A stretch of DNA of 5,514 bases from an uncultured Clostridia bacterium (lineage in GTDB: Bacteria; Bacillota; Clostridia; Peptostreptococcales; Anaerovoracaceae), in the NCBI GenBank assembly GCA_945788655.1, contig CALZMV010000091.1, forward strand, positions 1 to 5,514, given 5' to 3'. Made by a program: the position numbers and the translations under genes. The notes beneath the pieces were generated by a model, which saw nothing but the letters and a program-made list of their open reading frames with translations, did not search any database and was not told the origin of the DNA. Below are positions 1 to 5,514 of this stretch, in pieces. Position 1 is the stretch's first letter. Every line of letters begins with the position of its first letter.

Positions 1-814
1 CGGATGTACTTTCGAAGACAGAAGCAAGATCGTTTACATCGACGAATTAGACGATGATAACGTAAATGCAAGACTTGAAAAGGTTGCTAAGTACAGAACT
101 GGCGAAGTTATCACTCCAGAAGTTGAATGGTGTGGTGACAGAGTTATCATGTTAACTATGATGCTTCCTACAAACAAGAGAGTTGCAGAAGCAGCAGCTG
201 TTGAATTAGGTAAGAAGTTAGGCTTAGTAGATCCAGAAGTTATCTCTGCAGAAGTAATGCAGGATGCTGAAGGTACAAGAATCGAATTAAAGGGTAGAGT
301 TGACTTCGATATCGACTTAACTACTCTTGTTATTCCACCAGAACCACACTACTTATCAGACAAAGAATTATATGAAGAATTCGAAGGTCATGAACACATG
401 AAGGTAGTTTGCGGTACTGTTGGAGAAGACGAACACTCCGTAGGTATGAGAGAAATCATCAATATCAAGCACGGTGGTATCGAAAAGTGGGGTATCGAAT
501 GTATCTACTTAGGAACTTCCGTACCGGTTGAAAAGATGGTTGACGCTTGTATCGAAGAAAACGCTGAAGCTATCCTTGCATCAACAATCATCTCTCATGA
601 CAACGTTCACTACAAGAACATGAAGAGAATTCACGAATTAGCAGTTGAAAAGGGTATCAGAGACAAGATTATCATCTGTGCAGGTGGTACTCAGGTTATC
701 CCTGAAGAAGCTGTTAAGACAGGTATCGATATGGGATTCGGTAGAAACTCACACGGTATCGATGTTGCTACATTCTTAGCAGAAGAAAGACAGAGAAGAA
801 GAGGCGAAAAATAG
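1..814 (+). CDS. oraE: D-ornithine 4,5-aminomutase, large (E) subunit, C-terminal part (5' partial)
   Basis: This is the catalytic subunit of D-ornithine aminomutase, a cytoplasmic adenosylcobalamin- and PLP-dependent radical enzyme that converts D-ornithine to 2,4-diaminopentanoate with the small subunit OraS. The frame is open from base 2, so the ATG at 149 is internal; 270 residues are visible of a family length of roughly 730. The visible part is mainly the B12-binding Rossmann domain. The base-off cobalamin motif DEHSVG (D-x-H-x-x-G) places the cobalt-ligand His at visible residue 145 (434-436). A Lys in NIKHGG lies exactly 11 residues later (residue 156, 467-469). From memory, this matches the His618/Lys629 pair of the characterised clostridial OraE, where the Lys holds PLP in the resting state. 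Later LAST and CAGGTQV segments fit the rest of the cobalamin pocket. All visible arginines are AGA and no isoleucine is ATA, suggesting high expression. The downstream accessory and racemase genes support the call. A lysine 5,6-aminomutase beta subunit is the main alternative but fits the context less well. Confidence 0.93.
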   Translation, partial: GCTFEDRSKIVYIDELDDDNVNARLEKVAKYRTGEVITPEVEWCGDRVIMLTMMLPTNKRVAEAAAVELGKKLGLVDPEVISAEVMQDAEGTRIELKGRVDFDIDLTTLVIPPEPHYLSDKELYEEFEGHEHMKVVCGTVGEDEHSVGMREIINIKHGGIEKWGIECIYLGTSVPVEKMVDACIEENAEAILASTIISHDNVHYKNMKRIHELAVEKGIRDKIIICAGGTQVIPEEAVKTGIDMGFGRNSHGIDVATFLAEERQRRRGEK

Positions 815-862
815 TCGAGTCCCCAAATCTCGCAAAGAATAGCCAATATTCTGGTCTTTTTG

Positions 863-893
863 AGGGGCTGGGCATATGCCCGGCCCTTTTTTT
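863..893 (+). terminator. strong intrinsic terminator after oraE
   Basis: A 9-bp GC-rich stem (865-873 with 878-886, one G-T wobble) encloses an ATAT tetraloop and runs straight into seven T (887-893). A G-T and an A-T pair at the base could lengthen it. It sits 48 bases past the oraE stop and 43 bases before the next start, so it should end most oraE transcripts. A weaker AT-rich hairpin (836-841 with 847-852) followed by five T lies just upstream. Confidence 0.93.
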
Positions 894-918
894 ACAAAGC
901 AATCAAACTGCAAAAAGC

Positions 919-925
919 AGAGGAG
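919..925 (+). promoter_or_regulatory. ribosome binding site that sets the GNAT start at 936
   Basis: AGAGGAG lies 10 bases before the ATG at 936. The in-frame upstream ATG at 876 falls in the loop and descending arm of the terminator hairpin and has no Shine-Dalgarno of its own, so 936 is the better start. Confidence 0.82.
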
Positions 926-935
926 CATATTAAAT

Positions 936-1400
936 ATGTTGAAAAAAGCACAACCCATTGATAAAGATGCTTGGGTAAAACTCAACAGAGCGTTCATGGA
1001 ATTTGAAATTCAGGACGATAATCTCTGGAACAATATTGACAAGACTAGAGACGAAGAACTGGGCAAGGTCTTTGACGAAGCACTTGAAACGCCTAAACTA
1101 ATTACTATTTTTATGATAGAGGATCAAGGGGAAATTGTTGGATTTACAAATCTAATGACAATTTATAGTGTATGGTCGAAAGGTCTGGCGTTGATTATAG
1201 ACGACCTTTACATTGACGAAGGAAGTCGTGGTAAAGGTTTAGGAAAACAGACAATGGAAGAAATAGAAAATTACGCAAGAAGTAATGGCTATAAGAGATT
1301 GCAGTTTCAGTCCGAAGAAACAAATCCAAAGGCTAAAGCCTTTTACACCAAAATAGGATATACACCGGCAGCCATGAGCTTTTATATGCGATATTTATAG
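936..1400 (+). CDS. GNAT family N-acetyltransferase
   Basis: This 154-residue protein has the length and pattern of a single-domain cytoplasmic GNAT acetyltransferase, which moves acetyl from acetyl-CoA to an amine. The acetyl-CoA pyrophosphate-binding motif A is SRGKGLGK, with the R-x-x-G-x-G core at residues 98-103. It follows a beta strand (ALIIDDLYID) and precedes the helix. The C-terminal motif NPKAKAFYTKIGY (from residue 130) is the usual GNAT motif B. The substrate cannot be read from the sequence. It sits between oraE and the GlmL-related gene, ending 24 bases before the latter, so it is probably cotranscribed with the downstream genes. It lies behind a strong terminator, and no clear promoter was seen in the 42 bases between, so expression may rely on readthrough. 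Its codon use differs from oraE: it has CGT and CGA arginines and several ATA isoleucines. It may be a lineage-specific insertion. A role in the pathway, such as acetylating ornithine or diaminopentanoate, is speculation. Confidence 0.85.
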   Translation: MLKKAQPIDKDAWVKLNRAFMEFEIQDDNLWNNIDKTRDEELGKVFDEALETPKLITIFMIEDQGEIVGFTNLMTIYSVWSKGLALIIDDLYIDEGSRGKGLGKQTMEEIENYARSNGYKRLQFQSEETNPKAKAFYTKIGYTPAAMSFYMRYL

Positions 1401-1424
1401 AAAAACAGAAAGGAAAAGATAAAC

Positions 1425-3185
1425 ATGAAAGTAGATGTATTGGTAGCTGAAATAGGCTCAACTACAACCGTAGTTAATGCCTTTAAAGATCTTGATACAG
1501 ACAATCCCGTATTCTGGGCACAGGGTCAGGCACCTACTTCAGTTCTTGAAGGAGATGTTAGAATAGGCCTTAATGGAGCCATTGATGACCTGTGCAAAAA
1601 AATGGGCATCGATAGCCTGGAATATGATCAGATGCTTGCAACATCATCTGCAGCAGGTGGATTAAAGATGACAGTGCACGGACTGGTATATGACATGACT
1701 GCAAAAGCTGCTAAGGAAGCGGCTCTTGGTGCAGGCGGAATCATCCATGACATTACTGTAGGCAGATTGAGAAGAACAGACCTTGCAAGAATCAAAGAAA
1801 TAAATCCAAATCTTATTTTAATTGCCGGCGGTGTAGACTTTGGTGAAAGAGATACTGCTATCTACAATGCTGAGATGATTAGAAGCATGGGATTAAAAAC
1901 ACCTGTTGTATACGCAGGAAACATTGAAAATCAGGACGAAATGAAGCTCATCTTTGATGAAGAAAGCGGACAGTACTTATACTTGGTAGACAATGTTTAT
2001 CCTAAAATAGATACACTAAACGTAGAACCTTGCAGAAAGGTTATCCAGGACGCCTTTGAGGATCACATCACCCATGCACCTGGAATGGAACATGTTAGAG
2101 ACCTTGTAACAGGACCGATAATCCCTACACCGGGAGCAGTAATGGAATGTACAAAGCTTTTATATGACTGTCTTGGAGATGTAATGGTAATCGACGTAGG
2201 TGGTGCAACTACAGACGTACATGCAGTTACAGAAGATTCTGATGCAGTAGCAAGAATTCTGACAGCACCTGAACCTAAGGCAAAGAGAACCGTAGAAGGT
2301 GACCTTGGTGTATACGTAAACAGAATGAAGGTAATAGAATCCATAGGTGAAGAAAAGCTTAGAAAGGAATGCGATGAAAAGCTTCATATCGATTTAGATA
2401 AGACTTTAGAAACCTATGTTGCAATACCTAAAAATGAAGATGAATTCAAGCTTGTAGAAAGACTTACAGAAGAAGCCACATTGAGAGCTGTAGAAAGACA
2501 CGCAGGAACAATCAGATATGTATACGGCCCTTCCGGAAGACAAACATTGGCAGAGGGCAAGGACCTTACCCAGATTAAGTACATCGTAGGTACAGGTGGT
2601 GCTCTAACAAGACTTCCGCATAGAGTAGAAATCATGTCAAAGATTCCAAAAGATAACGAAACTGGAATGAAGCTGTACCCAAGTGATGCAGTTCAGATTC
2701 TTGTGGATAACGACTACATCATGGCATCAATAGGTGTTTTATCAAAAACTCACAGACAGGGCGCAATAAAGCTGCTTGCCAAGAGCCTTGGTGTAGAACT
2801 TAAGGAAAAAGACCACGAAGCAAACAAGGCAAAATTCATAGAGGAACTTCAGAGAATGAACGCTGTTGCGAAAGCTAAGGAAGAAGAACAAGCACAGCAT
2901 ATTGCTGAGATGGAAGCTATGGGCTATGATATGTCAGAATATAAGAATCCTGAAAAGATTGGTGGTGCAACAAAGGAAGAAGTTGAAGCTGCTAAGAGGG
3001 AAGCATTAATGAATGACAGAACTGTTATGAAGGCGTCAGATTTTATCGATAAATCAGATAAGAATCCTGATGAATATAATAACCATGTAATGCGTGCTTG
3101 TGGAGAAGTTGACGGAAGAAAGCCTACATGCAACAGAGACTGTGACCACTGCATGAGAAAACATTGTCCGTATCGTAAGAAATAG
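1425..3185 (+). CDS. GlmL/MutL-family ornithine degradation accessory protein (probable aminomutase reactivator)
   Basis: A 586-residue ASKHA-fold ATPase of the GlmL/MutL type, the family encoded beside glutamate mutase; a related gene (or-3 type) occurs in ornithine degradation clusters. The N-terminal phosphate loop is AEIGSTTT (residues 8-15). The second phosphate motif is DVGGATTD (257-264), and an adenosine-side motif GTGGALTRLPH starts at 389. AGGVDFGERDTA and DAVQILVDNDYIMASIGVLS are further family-type segments. The likely job is ATP-driven maintenance of the B12-dependent aminomutase, but that role is inferred. The GlmL core ends near residue 456. It is followed by a charged, lysine/glutamate-rich, probably helical stretch (about 460-540) and a Cys-rich tail with C559, C569, C573, C576 and C581, spaced C-x9-C-x3-C-x2-C-x4-C. 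The tail is not part of the roughly 460-residue GlmL core as I know it and may bind zinc or an Fe-S cluster. AGGAAAAG at 1411 is the RBS, and the racemase follows after 34 bases. Confidence 0.87.
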   Translation: MKVDVLVAEIGSTTTVVNAFKDLDTDNPVFWAQGQAPTSVLEGDVRIGLNGAIDDLCKKMGIDSLEYDQMLATSSAAGGLKMTVHGLVYDMTAKAAKEAALGAGGIIHDITVGRLRRTDLARIKEINPNLILIAGGVDFGERDTAIYNAEMIRSMGLKTPVVYAGNIENQDEMKLIFDEESGQYLYLVDNVYPKIDTLNVEPCRKVIQDAFEDHITHAPGMEHVRDLVTGPIIPTPGAVMECTKLLYDCLGDVMVIDVGGATTDVHAVTEDSDAVARILTAPEPKAKRTVEGDLGVYVNRMKVIESIGEEKLRKECDEKLHIDLDKTLETYVAIPKNEDEFKLVERLTEEATLRAVERHAGTIRYVYGPSGRQTLAEGKDLTQIKYIVGTGGALTRLPHRVEIMSKIPKDNETGMKLYPSDAVQILVDNDYIMASIGVLSKTHRQGAIKLLAKSLGVELKEKDHEANKAKFIEELQRMNAVAKAKEEEQAQHIAEMEAMGYDMSEYKNPEKIGGATKEEVEAAKREALMNDRTVMKASDFIDKSDKNPDEYNNHVMRACGEVDGRKPTCNRDCDHCMRKHCPYRKK

Positions 3186-3204
3186 TCATAGTTTTTTGAA
3201 AATT

Positions 3205-3212
3205 AAAGGAGG
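3205..3212 (+). promoter_or_regulatory. strong ribosome binding site that sets the racemase start at 3220
   Basis: AAAGGAGG, near-perfectly complementary to the 16S 3' end, lies 7 bases before the ATG at 3220. A TTG at 3196 in the same frame would add eight residues and place this site inside the coding region, so it should not be used as the start. Confidence 0.93.
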
Positions 3213-3219
3213 ATATATT

Positions 3220-4308
3220 ATGTACCCTAGACTGGTGATTGATTTACCAAAATTAAAAAGTAATTTAGATGCAGTTGCAAAGATAACAAAGGAAGAAGGC
3301 GGCTGCTCACTTATGATTGTTACAAAGGGACTTTGTGCAGATCCTGAAATGGCAAAATTAGTGGCAACACACCCTGCAGTTGACTATGTTGCAGATTCAA
3401 GAGTAAAAAACATCAAGACATATGCAGACATCGTGAGAGAAAACGGCAAAAAGACAACTCTTTTAAGAATTCCTATGCACGACGAAGTGGCAGATGTTGC
3501 AAAGTATGTTGACTTAAGTTTCAACTCAGAACTTTCCACCATTAAGATGCTCAACGAAGAAGCGAAGAAGCTTGGGGTTGTTCACAATATTCTTCTTATG
3601 ATCGACCTTGGTGACCTGAGAGAAGGTATCTTCTACCAGAACGAAGATGTAATCTTTGAAACCGTTGAAGAAATTTTAAAGCTTGAAAACATCAAGCTTC
3701 ACGGAATTGGCGTTAACTTGACTTGCTATGGTGCAATTATTCCTAAGAACGATAACTTATCACTTCTTACTGATATTGCAGCTAAGATCGAAGCTAAATT
3801 TGATATCAAGCTTGAAATGGTATCCGGTGGTAACTCCAGCTCAATTTACTTAGTAGGTAAGGGAGAACTTCCTAAGGGAATAAACAACCTGAGATTAGGA
3901 GAATCCTTCCTTTTAGGTAACGATACAGCTTATGGAGCTAAGCTTCCTGGAACTACAAGCGATGCATTAGTTTTAGAAGCACAGATTGTTGAGCTAAAGG
4001 AAAAACCATCTCTTCCAATAGGCGAAGTTGGTAAAGATGCCTTTGGCCAGGTACCGGTTTATGAAGACAGAGGCATTATTAAGAGAGCAATCATTGCAGT
4101 AGGTAAGCAGGATGTGGATATCGATAGCATGGAGCCAATGGATGAAAAGGTTGATGTACTAGGAGGAAGTTCCGACCACATAATTCTTGATGTGACTAAG
4201 TCCGATACTGAATACAAGGTTGGCGACGTAGTTAGATTTACTCTTGGATACGGCGGAATGCTGAAGACAGCAACAAGCGCATACGTGGAAAGAGGATATA
4301 TTAAATAA
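3220..4308 (+). CDS. orr: PLP-dependent ornithine racemase (alanine racemase N-terminal family)
   Basis: A 362-residue fold-type III PLP enzyme, close to the roughly 350 residues of characterised clostridial ornithine racemase, which interconverts L- and D-ornithine and feeds the D-isomer to OraS/OraE. The N-terminus MYPRLVIDLPKLKSNL is typical of the family. The PLP Schiff-base lysine is most likely K36 in IVTKGLCAD (3325-3327). Further barrel motifs are LLMIDLGDLREG, HGIGVNLTCYGA, the phosphate-binding VSGGNSSSIYL, and LRLGESFLLGND. A C-terminal beta domain includes DVLGGSSDHIILDVT. No signal peptide is seen, so it should be cytoplasmic. It follows the GlmL-related gene by 34 bases and is the last plus-strand gene before a hairpin terminator, so it probably ends the operon. 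Substrate is assigned from context plus family; the sequence alone would also allow another alanine-racemase-like amino acid racemase. Confidence 0.88.
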   Translation: MYPRLVIDLPKLKSNLDAVAKITKEEGGCSLMIVTKGLCADPEMAKLVATHPAVDYVADSRVKNIKTYADIVRENGKKTTLLRIPMHDEVADVAKYVDLSFNSELSTIKMLNEEAKKLGVVHNILLMIDLGDLREGIFYQNEDVIFETVEEILKLENIKLHGIGVNLTCYGAIIPKNDNLSLLTDIAAKIEAKFDIKLEMVSGGNSSSIYLVGKGELPKGINNLRLGESFLLGNDTAYGAKLPGTTSDALVLEAQIVELKEKPSLPIGEVGKDAFGQVPVYEDRGIIKRAIIAVGKQDVDIDSMEPMDEKVDVLGGSSDHIILDVTKSDTEYKVGDVVRFTLGYGGMLKTATSAYVERGYIK

Positions 4309-4345
4309 GAAATATTATATCAATGAAAAATAAGATATAACTAAG

Positions 4346-4391
4346 AAAGAGCAATACAAGGGAGATAAAATCCCAAGAGTATTGCTCTTTT
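4346..4391. terminator. convergent (bidirectional) terminator between orr and the DUF2804 gene
   Basis: A perfect 12-bp stem (4346-4357 with 4379-4390) starts with AAAGAGC and ends with GCTCTTTT, so both strands read a T-rich run after the hairpin. Inside the outer stem a short GGGA/TCCC stem (4360-4363 with 4371-4374) closes a GATAAAA loop. It lies 37 bases past the racemase stop and 34 bases past the minus-strand stop, the expected position for a terminator shared by two converging genes. The T-runs are short, so efficiency may be moderate. Confidence 0.85.
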
Positions 4392-4424
4392 GCTGTCTAA
4401 GATATCGCTTGTTAAATAAAATTG

Positions 4425-5514
4425 CTACCACTTGTTATGTACTTTTTCGGCGAAACCAAGAAAATCTTTGATTTCTACAATATTACCATCATCGAGAGTT
4501 GCCTTGCCTGTAAATTTTCCAAAAACCTGATGCTGATCAGAACATAGAACCTTAAAATCAGTAAGAGCAGCTCTATCCATGATAGGGAGAAAATCCATTT
4601 CAAAACGACCATCGTCACTGGTAAAGGTCCATGGACTCATATAGTCCTCTGTTAAATCAGCAGTTGTTGCCTCTACACCACTAGCGCCACAGCAGCCACC
4701 ACGGGTCTTATATTTTTTGTTGACCATAGGGATGTTGAATGTGACCTGGCTAAGTTTGTGGGCTTTGCCGTTATAGAAAAGCATGTTTTCACTGGCAGAG
4801 GAGGTGTCTCCGAAGCCATATCCGATATTAAATCCAAAAGGCACACCATCAACTTTGCCTGAAGCACTGCCCCAATACCATGTATTTTCGTAGGTCCATA
4901 CGCCGCGACCCCAATCTAAAACGCCAAAGGAAGCCCCTTCAGGAAATTCAAATTTTTCATCGCCAAAGGTTGCCCAGCCGGTTGCAGGCATGCAGTTAAT
5001 CTTCTGATTATAATAGAAGGCAGTTTCTTTTTCTTTCCACGGCGTAACTATGACCATGGATTCAGTTTCCGGACATTCAAGACGGATTTCTCCTTTAATA
5101 TCATTACCATCTTTGAAGTTTTTCATGTAAAACTGAAGGATTCTGTGATCTCCATTGTGGATAAACTTCATGTAGTGATTTTTATCTGAACTGATAACAT
5201 TTCCTTCCTTACTTGACTCAGGCATGTTAAGCTTACCCATAGGCATTATAGACATTGGTCCTGCAGTATGCTGCCATCCTGTTTTAAAGTTTAAAAGTGA
5301 AATGCTGTCTAAGCCCATGTAGGCATTGTCAGCTACGGTGAGGGCAACGGCAAAGTCGTCGCATGTGATAAGGTAGTAATCCCATTCCTTTAGGCGAAGC
5401 TTTCCTCCTTTATGTTTGGTTTTGTCATAATCCATAAGAAGACCCTTTGTATAGCCGGGTTCAATTAAACAGCCATTTTCATCTAAAAGCGCGTGCCTTG
5501 TTTTTATTTCATGC
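4425..5514 (-). CDS. DUF2804 domain-containing protein (5' partial)
   Basis: A protein of unknown function matching the DUF2804 family, which I recognise from several conserved stretches. These are LLDENG..IEPGYTKGLL near the start, KEWDYYLI, DWGRGVW (visible residues 200-206) with the following WYWGSASG, and GFNIGYGFGDTSSASEN (about 227-243). It is rich in Trp, Tyr, Gly and alternating hydrophobics, suggesting a mostly beta fold; no signal peptide or membrane segment is visible. The ATG at 5433-5435 is not the start: the frame stays open through 5513 and the extra 26 residues (HEIKTRHALL...) look like the genuine family N-terminus. Base 5514 supplies a G just before the CAT codon, so an ATG ending at the window edge is possible. 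At least 362 residues are visible. A CCG pair of adjacent cysteines sits near residue 275. It converges on the ornithine genes and shares only their terminator, so a pathway role is not implied. Confidence 0.87.
   Translation of the reverse strand, partial: HEIKTRHALLDENGCLIEPGYTKGLLMDYDKTKHKGGKLRLKEWDYYLITCDDFAVALTVADNAYMGLDSISLLNFKTGWQHTAGPMSIMPMGKLNMPESSKEGNVISSDKNHYMKFIHNGDHRILQFYMKNFKDGNDIKGEIRLECPETESMVIVTPWKEKETAFYYNQKINCMPATGWATFGDEKFEFPEGASFGVLDWGRGVWTYENTWYWGSASGKVDGVPFGFNIGYGFGDTSSASENMLFYNGKAHKLSQVTFNIPMVNKKYKTRGGCCGASGVEATTADLTEDYMSPWTFTSDDGRFEMDFLPIMDRAALTDFKVLCSDQHQVFGKFTGKATLDDGNIVEIKDFLGFAEKVHNKW

Noticed and set aside
836..861. Weak hairpin with five T as a separate terminator or riboswitch
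   Set aside because: Only six mostly A-T pairs and no conserved aptamer pattern; too weak to call on its own, so it is only noted beside the strong terminator.
894..918. Promoter for the GNAT and downstream genes
   Set aside because: No TTGACA/TATAAT-like pair with suitable spacing is visible between the terminator and the RBS.
776..997. Minus-strand open frame of 73 codons across the oraE 3' end and the terminator
   Set aside because: It overlaps the oraE end, the terminator hairpin and the GNAT start, has a Cys/Phe/Ser-rich composition typical of antisense reading, and matches no family I recognise.
2063..2635. Three minus-strand open frames inside the GlmL-like gene
   Set aside because: They lie fully antisense to a well-supported coding region with clear ASKHA motifs and show no domain pattern; shadows of biased codon use.
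3129..3152. C-x3-C-x2-C as a radical SAM cluster site
   Set aside because: The spacing matches, but it lies within 18 residues of the C-terminus with no following TIM-barrel or SAM-binding motifs, so a radical SAM enzyme is not supported; only a possible metal site is kept.
2924..3154. Minus-strand open frame of 76 codons opposite the Cys-rich tail
   Set aside because: Antisense to the intact 586-residue gene; Ser/Leu-rich translation with no recognisable motif.
4673..4867. Minus-strand 64-codon frame inside the DUF2804 gene
   Set aside because: It is in an alternative frame of the same strand within conserved DUF2804 sequence and has no family features.

Overview
The window carries part of an anaerobic L-ornithine fermentation locus of the type known from amino-acid-fermenting Clostridia (Stickland organisms such as Acetoanaerobium sticklandii). 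It holds the C-terminal part of the adenosylcobalamin/PLP enzyme D-ornithine 4,5-aminomutase large subunit (OraE), a GlmL/MutL-type ASKHA ATPase related to mutase accessory proteins, and a fold-type III PLP racemase that best fits ornithine racemase (Orr). Moderately AT-rich DNA, strong AGGAGG-type ribosome binding sites and a heavy AGA preference for arginine fit an anaerobic clostridial Firmicute. The genus cannot be read from the sequence.

Layout: 1-814 (+) is the oraE 3' part, open at the left edge. 863-893 is a strong intrinsic terminator. 936-1400 (+) is a small GNAT acetyltransferase with its own RBS. 1425-3185 (+) is the GlmL-related protein, with an unusual C-terminal cysteine cluster. 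3220-4308 (+) is the racemase. 4346-4391 is a hairpin shared by two convergent genes. 4425-5514 (-) is a DUF2804 protein whose start lies just past the right edge. No intergenic stretch exceeds about 125 bases. No tRNA, rRNA, CRISPR, IS element or long repeat was seen.

How it works together: Orr interconverts L- and D-ornithine. OraS/OraE moves the terminal amino group of D-ornithine to give 2,4-diaminopentanoate. The downstream oxidation and thiolysis genes (ord, ortA, ortB in known clusters) and oraS are not in the window. The GlmL-related protein probably maintains or reactivates the B12 mutase. The acetyltransferase between oraE and this gene is the odd member and has no assigned role. 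DUF2804, on the opposite strand, is probably unrelated to the pathway.

This is largely a recognisable pathway rather than a new system. The points most worth a second look are the Cys-rich tail on the GlmL-like protein, the terminator-plus-GNAT interruption inside the ornithine cluster, and three gene starts that a longest-ORF reading would misplace.
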